Position numbers and translations under genes: made by a program. Shown one piece after another: positions 7,912 to 16,775 of a stretch of DNA of 64,000 bases. The stretch covers positions 55,455 through 119,454 of the forward strand of contig JAACFM010000001.1 in NCBI GenBank assembly GCA_009937445.1, given 5' to 3'. Under the pieces are notes generated by a model. It searched no databases, was not told where the DNA came from, and saw only the letters and a program-made list of their open reading frames with translations. Source of the DNA: Gammaproteobacteria bacterium (GTDB taxonomy: Bacteria; Pseudomonadota; Gammaproteobacteria; Steroidobacterales; Woeseiaceae). The stretch's first letter is position 1. The number at the start of each line of letters is the position of its first letter.

Positions 7912-8058
7912 ATGATAAAAATAGACACACGGCTGCATCGGATCTTGCGCGAGGTTATCGTTCTCGGGCTGCTTGTCGTCGGCATTCTGGCCGGTCGACG
8001 TTCGCCGCGTGACGGCAAGCGACTGATCAAACGGGTCGTAGCGATCGGTGGCTATTTG
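7912..8058 (+). pseudogene. Signal peptidase I remnant with internal deletion
   Basis: The frame starting at ATG 7912 reads like a signal peptidase I N-terminus (LHRILREVIVLGLLVVGILAGR, one membrane helix) joined directly to RSPRDGKRLIKRVVAIGG. The latter is the conserved motif that carries the catalytic Lys in S26 peptidases. About 50-60 residues that should lie between them, including the catalytic Ser segment, are missing. After this motif the reading degenerates and runs antisense into the P-II gene until a stop at 8254-8256. I infer an in-frame internal deletion plus loss of the C-terminus. The protein could not be an active peptidase. Confidence 0.65.
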
Positions 8059-8112
8059 CTATCGTCGAGAGACCGGATTCAGTTGGCTCGACCTGTAATT
8101 CCGGCGATTTGC

Positions 8113-8490
<378 letters not shown>

Positions 8491-8547
8491 CTAGCAATAG
8501 GCATGCTCTATGTGTACAACTATGCAGAATTATCCGGTGGAAAGACC

Positions 8548-9576
8548 ATGAGCAAAGAAACCAGTCTTCTCAAAGAGCGTGAGGGTTGGCTTTATTACGG
8601 CGTGGCTGTGAGCTACGCAGTTATCGGCTACGTCCTGGGCATTGCAGGGCTGTTCAGCTATGCACCGCTAATAAACGCCGGGGCGACGCTTCTGTTGGCC
8701 CACTCGATGACAATCGCGGCCTACCTGATTCACGAGTGTGGCCACAATGTGGTCTTTCATCGTCACCGGGACAACGCAACTCTCGGTCGGATGATGAGCT
8801 GGTTGTGCGGTGCTGCGTACGGCACCTATGAAGACATGCGCTACAAGCATTTTCGACACCACGTGGATAATGATGATGTTGTCTGGTTTGATTACGAGGG
8901 CTTTTTCGAGCGTCATCCGATTGTCACCAACGTCATCAGGTTTCTTGAGTGGTTCTATATTCCGGCCCATGATCTGCTGATGCACGGCGTCATGATTTTC
9001 ACGTCGTTTATTATTCCGCAACGCCGTGATCAAAGATTACGCAACGTGAGCGTGATTTTGATTCGTGGCGGGGTCTTCCTGACGGCGGCGATCTTGTTTC
9101 CGAAAGTCGCGCTGCTGTACGTGATAGCGTATCTCATGATGATGCATATCCTGCGTTTCATGGACAGCGTGCAACACGATTACCCATACAATACAACGCT
9201 CTTCGAAACCTCACGTGCGCCGCATAAGGGTGATGCCGAATGGGAGCAGGAACATACATTTAGCAACACGCTGTCATTGCGATTTCCGCGCCTGAACTGG
9301 TTAACTCTGAATTTCGGGTATCACAACGCCCACCACGCGAATATGCACATACCGTTTTATCGTTTACCTGCGCTGCATGCGGAGCTGTCCGGCAACGATC
9401 CCAATTTCGTCATTCCTTTCAGTTCTCAACTGCAGCTCTATCACAAAAATCGGGTCTCCAGAATTTACAATCCACAGCCGGACGACTACCCGAAAGGGAA
9501 GGTATATTTGCGTACGGCACAATCCGGTACCGGTGCGATTGGCGGCAACGCTGCGTCATTCCTTACATCTTTTTGA
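8548..9576 (+). CDS. Membrane fatty acid desaturase
   Basis: This 343-residue integral membrane protein has the three histidine boxes of the di-iron desaturases: HECGH at 62-66 with HRHRD just after, HFRHH at 101-105, and HNAHH at about 259-263. Hydrophobic stretches lie at about 15-60 and 130-215. It introduces double bonds into acyl chains or oxidises a related lipid such as a carotenoid. I use ATG 8548, preceded by GGTGGAAAG. Starts at 8503 or 8455 would add residues of no family likeness and collide with the divergent P-II promoter region. The exact regiospecificity cannot be read. Confidence 0.88.
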   Translation: MSKETSLLKEREGWLYYGVAVSYAVIGYVLGIAGLFSYAPLINAGATLLLAHSMTIAAYLIHECGHNVVFHRHRDNATLGRMMSWLCGAAYGTYEDMRYKHFRHHVDNDDVVWFDYEGFFERHPIVTNVIRFLEWFYIPAHDLLMHGVMIFTSFIIPQRRDQRLRNVSVILIRGGVFLTAAILFPKVALLYVIAYLMMMHILRFMDSVQHDYPYNTTLFETSRAPHKGDAEWEQEHTFSNTLSLRFPRLNWLTLNFGYHNAHHANMHIPFYRLPALHAELSGNDPNFVIPFSSQLQLYHKNRVSRIYNPQPDDYPKGKVYLRTAQSGTGAIGGNAASFLTSF

Positions 9577-9587
9577 GGACACCTTAA

Positions 9588-9869
9588 ATGTCAGACAATG
9601 TTGGTAAGCTTGGTTGGCCAGACATGACTGTTGATGACGCGAGTGGTCTTCGTGATTTCTACCACAAAGTGGTTGGGTGGAAAATAGAAGACACGCGCAT
9701 GGACGGCTACGACGACTATACGATGATGTCGCCTGATGATGGCGAAGCAGTTGACGGGATATGCCACGCAAGAGGCGGCAACGCGGATCTATCTGGCGGG
9801 TGGGTTATTCTGTGTAATCGAAGATCCGAGCGGCGCGCAAGCTGCTCTGTATCAATCGTGACGCGGTAG
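9588..9869 (+). pseudogene. VOC-family protein broken by deletion and frameshift
   Basis: The frame from ATG 9588 begins like a VOC protein (KLGWPDMTVDDASGLRDFY, then GEAVDGICHARGGNADLSGGW) but turns into an Arg/Ser-rich tail of no family likeness. The missing C-terminal strand is found in another frame: from 9811 the bases read CVIEDPSGAQAALYQS and stop at 9859-9861. The central part of the domain is therefore lost and the two ends are out of frame. Total coding potential is about 90 residues against about 125 for an intact protein. It is probably non-functional. Confidence 0.75.
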
Positions 9870-9875
9870 CGACTG

Positions 9876-10670
9876 TTGCGACCCGTATTCGAAAGTCCTA
9901 ACTGGCATTTAGCCGCGGCCAACCTCGTTGGTGCGTCCGAGTGCTATGCCATTGCCGAGCATCTCGTTTCGTTCGTGTGCTCCACGGTTTCAAATAATGG
10001 CACCAGCCTGCTGGTGTTTCATTCTGATGCGCCGCCGGAAGTCTTGCACCATTCACTGGCTCCAAGTCGGGCGCGCCACTACCTGGACCGCTATTTGGCT
10101 GGGCCGTACCTGCTGGATCCGTTGTACCAAATGGCATTGCGGTCCGATAAACCAACGCTGTGCCGATTTCGCGATACGCAGCCCGACCGCTTCCACTCGA
10201 GTGAGTATTATCGGCAATATGTCGAGCGGACTCACCTTGTTGACGAAATGGATTTTTTGCTTGGCGTGTCAGCGACGAGCACATTGGTCGTCGTGTGCGG
10301 TCGTACCGAAAAACGATTCACGCGGCAGGAGTTGAGCCGTTTGCGACTGGTCGAACCCATCGTCAGGTCGGCGATGCAAAGAGCGTGGGACAGTCGAGAT
10401 AGCAAGGTGGTTCTTGATGACCGTGATCGGGGAATACATCAACGTTTGACGGAGTGTTTTGAGAACTTCGGCGAAGATGCGTTGACGCAACGGGAGAAGG
10501 AAATTACCCAGTTATTACTAAGGGGGCATTCTTCCAAATCCATAGCGCGTGAACTGGGTATTGCGCCGGGCACCGTCATGGTCCACAAACGCAACCTGTT
10601 CGCCAAGCTGGGCATAACTTCGCAGTATGAATTGTTCTCAAGTTTCATCGATGCACTCTCTAACTCCTGA
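9876..10670 (+). CDS. LuxR-family transcriptional regulator
   Basis: This 264-residue protein has a C-terminal GerE/LuxR helix-turn-helix: LTQREKEITQLLLRG, then KSIARELGIAPGTVMVHKRN, at about 200-250. The N-terminal 190 residues look like a ligand-binding or PAS/GAF-type region but do not match the autoinducer-binding domain clearly, and no luxI neighbour is present. The start is TTG 9876. The gene follows the VOC remnant and precedes the isovaleryl-CoA dehydrogenase gene by about 100 bases, so it might control the acyl-CoA genes, but nothing in the sequence proves this. Confidence 0.88.
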   Translation: MRPVFESPNWHLAAANLVGASECYAIAEHLVSFVCSTVSNNGTSLLVFHSDAPPEVLHHSLAPSRARHYLDRYLAGPYLLDPLYQMALRSDKPTLCRFRDTQPDRFHSSEYYRQYVERTHLVDEMDFLLGVSATSTLVVVCGRTEKRFTRQELSRLRLVEPIVRSAMQRAWDSRDSKVVLDDRDRGIHQRLTECFENFGEDALTQREKEITQLLLRGHSSKSIARELGIAPGTVMVHKRNLFAKLGITSQYELFSSFIDALSNS

Positions 10671-10773
10671 CTGTTGACGACCCGCGTTGGTAAGCGTACC
10701 CCTCAGGCGGTATGTCATTACCAGTTACAGGCGAGGACACTACTTATAACTTTAGATTATCGGAACGAGTGTG

Positions 10774-11931
10774 ATGTTCGAGTTTGATTTTGGGCACGGC
10801 GAAGAAATTGGTCTCTTGCGCGATACCGTGCGCAACTTTGCGACAGACCGAATCGCACCACGCGCGGCAGCCATAGACGAAAACAACGAATACCCAGCAG
10901 ACTTGTGGCCGGAACTTGGCGCGCTCGGGTTACTGGGAATTACCGTTGAAGAATCCTACGGGGGGTCGGAGCTGGGTTATCTGGCCCACGTAATTGCCAT
11001 GGAAGAGATCAGTCGCGCCTCGGCGTCCGTCGGTCTCTCTTACGGTGCGCACTCGAATCTTTGTGTTAATCAGTTGCGGCGCTGGGGTAATGAGGAGCAG
11101 AAACAGAAATATCTGCCCAAACTCGCATCCGGGGAATTTCTCGGCGCGCTCGCGATGAGTGAAGCCGGGGCAGGCTCAGACGTGATGAGCATGCGTGCGG
11201 TCGCTGTGAGGGACGGAGACGAGTACGTCCTTAACGGATCGAAGATGTGGATAACCAACGCGCCGGGTGCTGACGTCATGATCGTCTACGCAAAGACCGA
11301 TCCTGCGGCAGGCTCACGCGGCATCAGTGCCTTTCTTGTTGAGGGCAACACGCCCGGATTCTCAACACCGCAGAAACTCGTCAAACTCGGTATGCGTGGC
11401 TCTGACACGAGTGAAGTGCTACTCGAAGAATGTCGTATCCCGGCGGGCAACTTATTGGGAGAAGAAGGCAAAGGTTCAGCAATCCTGATGAGTGGACTGG
11501 ATTATGAACGCGTCGTACTGGCTGGCGGGCCGCTGGGGATCATGGCTGCTTGCATGGATCTGGTCATTCCATACATTCACGACCGCAAGCAGTTCGGGAA
11601 AGCGATTGGTGAGTTTCAGCTCATGCAAGGTAAAATTGCTGACATGTATACGGCTTTGAGCAGTTGTCGCGCGTATGTTTACGCCGTAGCAAGCGCTTGT
11701 GACCGACAGCAAACTACACGTTTTGATGCTGCAGGATGTATTCTGGTGGCGGCCGAAAAGGCGACCTGGATGGCGGGCGAAACGATTCAGGTGCTGGGTG
11801 GTAATGGCTATATTAATGAGTTCCCGGCGGGCAGACTCTGGCGTGATGCGAAGCTGTACGAAATTGGTGCCGGGACCAGCGAGATCAGACGTATGCTGAT
11901 CGGTCGTGAGTTATTCAACACAAGCAAATAG
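10774..11931 (+). CDS. liuA: Isovaleryl-CoA dehydrogenase
   Basis: This 385-residue acyl-CoA dehydrogenase closely follows the isovaleryl-CoA dehydrogenase pattern: [33 protein letters not shown], and the catalytic Glu in [12 protein letters not shown], the position specific to this subgroup. The C-terminal FAD-contact segment is [14 protein letters not shown]. It oxidises isovaleryl-CoA to 3-methylcrotonyl-CoA in leucine breakdown, passing electrons to ETF. GTG 10771 is directly in front of ATG 10774; I use the ATG. The carboxylase beta gene starts eight bases after the stop, the usual liuA-liuB order. Confidence 0.93.
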   Translation: MFEFDFGHGEEIGLLRDTVRNFATDRIAPRAAAIDENNEYPADLWPELGALGLLGITVEESYGGSELGYLAHVIAMEEISRASASVGLSYGAHSNLCVNQLRRWGNEEQKQKYLPKLASGEFLGALAMSEAGAGSDVMSMRAVAVRDGDEYVLNGSKMWITNAPGADVMIVYAKTDPAAGSRGISAFLVEGNTPGFSTPQKLVKLGMRGSDTSEVLLEECRIPAGNLLGEEGKGSAILMSGLDYERVVLAGGPLGIMAACMDLVIPYIHDRKQFGKAIGEFQLMQGKIADMYTALSSCRAYVYAVASACDRQQTTRFDAAGCILVAAEKATWMAGETIQVLGGNGYINEFPAGRLWRDAKLYEIGAGTSEIRRMLIGRELFNTSK

Positions 11932-11938
11932 GAACTAC

Positions 11939-13549
11939 GTGCCAACCATTACAAGCAAAATCGATCGCTCATCTGAGGACTTCGAAAAGAACACAGCGTC
12001 GCATACAAAATTGGTCGATGAGCTTAACGAAGTTAATGACTATGTAATGCAAGGCGGCTCGGAGCGCTCACGCGAGAAGCACCTGGCGCGAGGCAAATTG
12101 CTTGCACGCGACAGAATCCGTTTGTTGCTGGATCCGGATGCTGATTTTCTCGAATTGGGACGTCATGCTGGCTGGCGTGTCTACAGCGATGATGTGCCGT
12201 GCGCAGGTATTGTTACTGGCATCGGTCGCATTCACGGTATCGAATGCATGATCGTGGTGAACGATGCAACGGTGAAAGGCGGTACCTACTACCCGTTGAC
12301 CGTCAAGAAGCATCTTCGAGCGCAGGAGGTCGCCGCAGAAAACCGTCTGCCGTGTATTTACCTTGTGGATTCGGGCGGAGCGTTTCTGCCACGTCAGGAC
12401 GAAGTGTTTCCCGATCGCGATCATTTCGGACGGATCTTCTTTAATCAGGCGCAATTATCAGCAGCCGGAATTCCACAGATTGCCGTCGTGATGGGCTCCT
12501 GTACAGCGGGTGGCGCTTACGTGCCGGCAATGTGTGATGAGTCGATTATCGTGCGCAATCAGGGGACGATCTTTTTGGGTGGGCCGCCGTTGGTCAAGGC
12601 CGCGACCGGTGAAGTTGTAGATGCCGAGACGCTGGGTGGCGGCAGCGTACATTCTCGAATTTCCGGCGTGACGGATCATCTGGCGGATAATGACGAACAT
12701 GCGCTGTCGATCGCCCGAGAGATTGTTTCCAATCTCAATGAAACCCGGACATGCCCTGCAGATCGACGAGAGCCGGTGGCGCCGATATATCCTGTTGAAG
12801 ATATCTACGGCATTGTGTCGCGGGAATACCGATATCCTTATGATGTCCGTGAAGTCATCGCGCGCATTGTCGACGCATCAGAGTTCCATGAGTTCAAGAA
12901 GCTCTATGGCGCGACCCTGGTCTGCGGGTTTGCACGCATCGACGGCTACCCGGTTGGAATTGTCGCGAACAACGGCATTCTTTTCCCGGAGTCAGCACAA
13001 AAGGGAGCCCACTTCATTCAGCTTTGCAATCGCCGGCGTGTTCCGTTGGTGTTCTTGCAGAACATTACCGGATTCATGGTTGGCAAGCGGGTTGAGCACG
13101 CGGGTATCGCCAAGGATGGTGCCAAAATGGTGAATGCCGTAGCGACAGCCAATGTACCGAAATTCACCGTGGTCATTGGTGGTTCGTTTGGGGCCGGTAA
13201 CTACGCAATGTGTGGGCGTGCGTATAACCCGAGCATGATGTGGATGTGGCCGAACGCCCGCATCTCGGTAATGGGTGGAGAGCAGGCGTCGATGGTTTTA
13301 TCAACGGTCAAGGCCGATGGTCTCGAGGCGCGTGGAGAAGAGTGGCCCGAGTCCGAGAAAGCCGATTTTGAAGAGACAATTCGCCAGCAATACGAAGTGC
13401 AGGGTAGTCCGTATTATGCCAGTGCGCGTCTTTGGGACGATGGTGTGATCGATCCAGTCGATACCCGGCGTGTTTTGGCACATGGATTATCGGCAGCGAT
13501 GAATAATCCGGCGAAAGATGAGGCGCGGTACGGCATATTTCGTATGTAA
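11939..13549 (+). CDS. liuB: Methylcrotonyl-CoA carboxylase beta subunit
   Basis: This 536-residue biotin-dependent carboxyltransferase matches methylcrotonyl- or geranyl-CoA carboxylase beta: [44 protein letters not shown] and the C-terminal [16 protein letters not shown]. It transfers CO2 from biotin to 3-methylcrotonyl-CoA. The start is GTG 11939, preceded by AGGAAC and eight bases after liuA; GTG 11906 lies inside liuA and is less likely. The biotin-carrying alpha subunit that it needs is not in this window. Geranyl-CoA carboxylase (atuC) is the main alternative, but the liuA neighbour favours leucine catabolism. Confidence 0.9.
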   Translation: MPTITSKIDRSSEDFEKNTASHTKLVDELNEVNDYVMQGGSERSREKHLARGKLLARDRIRLLLDPDADFLELGRHAGWRVYSDDVPCAGIVTGIGRIHGIECMIVVNDATVKGGTYYPLTVKKHLRAQEVAAENRLPCIYLVDSGGAFLPRQDEVFPDRDHFGRIFFNQAQLSAAGIPQIAVVMGSCTAGGAYVPAMCDESIIVRNQGTIFLGGPPLVKAATGEVVDAETLGGGSVHSRISGVTDHLADNDEHALSIAREIVSNLNETRTCPADRREPVAPIYPVEDIYGIVSREYRYPYDVREVIARIVDASEFHEFKKLYGATLVCGFARIDGYPVGIVANNGILFPESAQKGAHFIQLCNRRRVPLVFLQNITGFMVGKRVEHAGIAKDGAKMVNAVATANVPKFTVVIGGSFGAGNYAMCGRAYNPSMMWMWPNARISVMGGEQASMVLSTVKADGLEARGEEWPESEKADFEETIRQQYEVQGSPYYASARLWDDGVIDPVDTRRVLAHGLSAAMNNPAKDEARYGIFRM

Positions 13550-13588
13550 GTCCATGTACAATCACGGCACTTAATCCATGGATGCATT

Positions 13589-14446
13589 ATGGCGCTTGAT
13601 TACGATAAGCTTATGGCGACGGAAGTCGTCGACCTTCCCTTACGGTATGACGATTCTGAAGCGATTCTCTACGCATTGAGTGTCGGTATGGGCCAGAACC
13701 CCCTCGATCTGAAGGAATTGCCTTACGTTTATGAGCAGGGAGAGTCATTCAAGACCCTGCCAACGTTGGCAACCGTTCTGGTACCGGACATGTTTCCCCC
13801 TGGGCTTGGCTGGGACTTCAGCCAGGTATTGCATTCAGAGCAGCGAATGCAGTTGTACCGGCCGTTACCCGCCAGTGCCGATATCCTGATCAATAAGCGC
13901 GTTTCCAATGTGTTCGATTGGGGTCCGCGCAAGGGTGCCCTGTTTCTTTTCGAGGCAGAGGGCAGGCTTGCCAGCGACGATACCGTGTTGTTTACGCTGG
14001 GCTGCACCGTGATGGCGCGTGGCGATGGCGGTTTCGGTGGTCCTTCGGGAAAAGGTCCCAGACCACACCGGGCACCACGACGAGATCCCGACCTGAGTTG
14101 CGATATTTCGACGCGCGAAGATCAGGCTTTGCTGTTTCGACTGACGGGCGACAGGAACCCATTGCATGCTGATCCTGCAGCGGCGACCAGAGCGGGATTC
14201 GATGTTCCGATACTGCACGGCATGTGCAGCTACGGCATTGCCTGCCGCGCGGTGCTCCAGACGATCTGCGATTACGACTACACGTTGATTGAGAGTTTTG
14301 ACGCTCGATTCACCGCCCCGGTATTTCCAGGCGACGTAATAACTACGGATATGTGGCAGGACGGTAATATTGTTTCATTCCGCTGCTCTGTAAAAGAACG
14401 AGACACGATTGTTTTGCGAAATGGCAAGTGCACACTTGCGGTTTAG
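13589..14446 (+). CDS. MaoC-like (R)-specific enoyl-CoA hydratase 2
   Basis: This 285-residue double hot-dog protein has the hydratase-2 signature RLTGDRNPLHADPAAA followed by PILHGMCSYGIACRAV, the pattern that carries the catalytic Asp and His. The N-terminal half (residues 10-140) is the second, degenerate hot-dog fold, as in peroxisomal multifunctional enzyme hydratase 2. It hydrates trans-2-enoyl-CoA to (R)-3-hydroxyacyl-CoA. It follows the carboxylase beta gene and precedes a crotonase gene by 12 bases, so it probably serves branched or medium acyl-CoA degradation here. Confidence 0.88.
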   Translation: MALDYDKLMATEVVDLPLRYDDSEAILYALSVGMGQNPLDLKELPYVYEQGESFKTLPTLATVLVPDMFPPGLGWDFSQVLHSEQRMQLYRPLPASADILINKRVSNVFDWGPRKGALFLFEAEGRLASDDTVLFTLGCTVMARGDGGFGGPSGKGPRPHRAPRRDPDLSCDISTREDQALLFRLTGDRNPLHADPAAATRAGFDVPILHGMCSYGIACRAVLQTICDYDYTLIESFDARFTAPVFPGDVITTDMWQDGNIVSFRCSVKERDTIVLRNGKCTLAV

Positions 14447-14458
14447 GGAACCAGACCT

Positions 14459-15274
14459 ATGGTCACAAACAGCCTAAAAAATAATCGCGTCATCGTAACA
14501 GTCGATACCGAAAATCATGTCGCCGACGTGATGTTGAATCGCGCCGACAAAATGAATGCGGTCGATCTCGAGATGTTCGAAGCGCTTGGGGCTGCAGCGG
14601 ATACTGTTGCTGCGGACAAATCGGTTCGTGCGGTTGTCCTCCGCGGTGGCGGCGGCAATTTCTGCGCCGGCATTGATCTCAGCGTCATTGGCAATTCCGG
14701 CCTCGATTTCGGCAAAGCACTGATGCGCCCTGTCGAGCCATCGGTGGCGAATATTTTCCAGCGCGCGGCCTACGCATGGCGGGAGTTGCCAATTCCCGTT
14801 ATCTGTGCGATCGAGGGCGTAGCCTTCGGGGCGGGTATGCAGATCGCGCTGGGTGCTGATATTCGCTACGCATCACCGGATGCAAAGCTGTCGATCATGG
14901 AATCGAAGTGGGGAATCATTCCGGATATGGGGTTCACGGCGACATTGCGGCATCTTGTTCCCCCGGATCGCGCCAAAGAGCTGGCGTGGTCGGCCCGAAT
15001 TCTGGATAGCGCCCAGGCACAGGCACTGGGTCTGATTACAGCCGTGATGGCCGATCCGGTCAATGCGGCTCGGCAGTTTGCTGCCGACTGCGCGACACGT
15101 TCGCCGGATGCCGTTCGTGGCATCAAGACCCTGGTCAATGTCGCATGGCACCAGACAGAGGCGGAGGCCCTGGCGCTGGAAGCAAGGCTTCAAAGTGGCA
15201 TAATCGGGGGCAAGAATCAGATTGAGGCCGTAATGGCAAACCTCGAAAAGAGAAAACCGGATTTCACCGATTAA
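14459..15274 (+). CDS. Enoyl-CoA hydratase/isomerase family protein (crotonase)
   Basis: This 271-residue crotonase-fold protein has the oxyanion-hole segments LRGGGGNFCAGIDLS and EGVAFGAGMQIALGADIR and a C-terminal helix ending LEKRKPDFTD. In liu clusters a crotonase (LiuC) hydrates 3-methylglutaconyl-CoA, so this gene may do so, but the segment SIMESKWGIIPDMG differs from the most typical hydratases and an isomerase is possible. It lies 12 bases after the MaoC gene. A Sel1-type gene follows after 22 bases. Confidence 0.85.
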   Translation: MVTNSLKNNRVIVTVDTENHVADVMLNRADKMNAVDLEMFEALGAAADTVAADKSVRAVVLRGGGGNFCAGIDLSVIGNSGLDFGKALMRPVEPSVANIFQRAAYAWRELPIPVICAIEGVAFGAGMQIALGADIRYASPDAKLSIMESKWGIIPDMGFTATLRHLVPPDRAKELAWSARILDSAQAQALGLITAVMADPVNAARQFAADCATRSPDAVRGIKTLVNVAWHQTEAEALALEARLQSGIIGGKNQIEAVMANLEKRKPDFTD

Positions 15275-15296
15275 GAGCTGGAACTTTGCGTCTGTC

Positions 15297-16058
15297 GTGT
15301 ACTCCAACAGATCAGGATCAGCGCAGGAAGTAGCAGTTATTAACTCGACGACACCCCATAAACTCGTGTGGATCGTGGTTATCGCGATGCTCTCGCTGGC
15401 GTCGAATTTAGCCTGGTCTCAGCGCTCCTCGGAGTTGTCAGCCGATCTTCCCAATAGCCTGACGATGATGACCCAGGACAAGGTCGAAGCGCTGTTCGAC
15501 GCAGGTGATTTTGAACGTGCGTTTTTTATCTACCGAAACGAGCTTGCGCCTATCGGCGACAAGTATGCGCAGTACATGGTGGGCTACATGTATTTGACCG
15601 GCATGGGTACCAGAGAAGACCCGATTGCGGCGTCTGCCTGGTACCGTCTGTCGGCGGAACGTGGAACACCAGAGTTCATTGCAGCTCGCGATCAATTACT
15701 GCGAAACATGAACGATGATGAGAGACGTCGTTCAGATGCTGAATACGTTCAGTTGCGCGCTGAGTATTGTGACCTGGCAGTACTGTTATCTTCCGTCAAA
15801 CGTAACTTTAGAGAGTTGGAAGCCAAAACGGGTTCACGGATTCAGTACGATAGCACTGCCGTGACCGTTATCGAAACCGGTGATGGACGCGTTCGTTCCG
15901 GGGTTGATTATTATGGTTCTCTCAACGCGCAGCTTGAAGACAGACTAAAGCTAATGAAGGAAATTGGCGGTTTCGAGGATATGGATACTGACCCGGGGCA
16001 GGTCAACCTGCGCGAATTGGAACGCAGGGTGAAGGAATACATCGCATCAGTCGATTGA
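15297..16058 (+). CDS. Exported or membrane-anchored Sel1-like repeat protein
   Basis: This 253-residue protein has an N-terminal hydrophobic segment (LVWIVVIAMLSLASNLAWSQ) that is probably a signal peptide. Residues about 60-125 hold a Sel1/TPR-like unit (AQYMVGYMYLTGMGTREDPIAA, then WYRLSAERG) and the rest is helical. The start is GTG 15297. Function is unknown; Sel1 proteins usually mediate protein interactions at the envelope. It is convergent with the TetR gene, and their 3' ends overlap by 12 bases. Confidence 0.78.
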   Translation: MYSNRSGSAQEVAVINSTTPHKLVWIVVIAMLSLASNLAWSQRSSELSADLPNSLTMMTQDKVEALFDAGDFERAFFIYRNELAPIGDKYAQYMVGYMYLTGMGTREDPIAASAWYRLSAERGTPEFIAARDQLLRNMNDDERRRSDAEYVQLRAEYCDLAVLLSSVKRNFRELEAKTGSRIQYDSTAVTVIETGDGRVRSGVDYYGSLNAQLEDRLKLMKEIGGFEDMDTDPGQVNLRELERRVKEYIASVD

Positions 16059-16649
16059 GGGCTTGGCGGAAAGTCCACGTGCCAGGATTTCAGGAAACTC
16101 TGTGACCAGCTTTCGACCCATTTCCGTGTCGCCGTGATACCACTTCGGAATCCAGTTGATCGAACCCATGATCGCGTTACCCGTCATGCGCACATTACAA
16201 TCTGCAATACTGCCGTCGCGGATCCCGGTCTCCAGAACTGCCTCAAAATTGGTGCTGTGCTGACGTGACAATTCCAGTACTTCATCGCGGTGTGCGGCTT
16301 CAAGTGACGGAATCTCGCTCATGATTGCGATCGGTCCACGGTCGCCAACCATCATCTCAATGTGATAACGAAAGTACCGAAGCATGATGTCCATGCCGTT
16401 CTCGCCTTCGGCCGCGGCCCTTTCCAGAGCCTCGCGGCCCAGATCGGCGGCGCGTACGTAACAAAGATAAACAAGTTCTTCTTTGTTGCGGACATAGTAG
16501 TAAAGCGCTGCATCCGTCAGTCCCAGCACGTCGGCGACATTTCTGAGCGACGTGCCGCTGTAGCCCTTTTGATTGAAGCACTTCGCTGCCGCCTTGAGCA
16601 TGCGAGCTTTCTGCAGCTCGAATCGGGTTTCTTCAGCGTTTTTCGCCAT
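16047..16649 (-). CDS. TetR-family transcriptional regulator
   Basis: This 200-residue protein has an N-terminal TetR helix-turn-helix (AAKCFNQKGYSGTSLRNVAD, then VLGLTDAALYYYVRNKEELVY) and a C-terminal ligand domain of the TetR_C_33-like type. TetR proteins next to acyl-CoA genes usually release DNA on binding an acyl-CoA. It is divergent from icmF with 126 bases between the starts, and a perfect inverted repeat lies in that gap. I infer that it represses icmF and probably itself. Confidence 0.92.
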   Translation of the reverse strand: MAKNAEETRFELQKARMLKAAAKCFNQKGYSGTSLRNVADVLGLTDAALYYYVRNKEELVYLCYVRAADLGREALERAAAEGENGMDIMLRYFRYHIEMMVGDRGPIAIMSEIPSLEAAHRDEVLELSRQHSTNFEAVLETGIRDGSIADCNVRMTGNAIMGSINWIPKWYHGDTEMGRKLVTEFPEILARGLSAKPSID

Positions 16650-16712
16650 GGCGCAATAAATCCTTTAGGCACGTCTTCGAGGAAAGTAATAAGTTCTGCT
16701 ACAATGTGTATC

Positions 16713-16732
16713 ATTTTAATCCAGATTAAAAT
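16713..16732. promoter_or_regulatory. Probable TetR operator, perfect inverted repeat
   Basis: ATTTTAATC at 16713-16721 and its exact reverse complement GATTAAAAT at 16724-16732 are separated by CA. The site lies 44 bases before the icmF start and 64 bases before the divergent TetR start. A 9-2-9 palindrome of this size and position is typical of TetR-family operators. Binding is inferred, not shown. Confidence 0.7.
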
Positions 16733-16775
16733 TATTACAACCCGAAAAGCTATTGATTTTTAAGGAAATTCCTCA

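Noticed and set aside
10671-10773. Promoter before liuA with -10 TATAAC
   Set aside because: No -35 of suitable sequence and spacing was found, so I do not list it as a feature.
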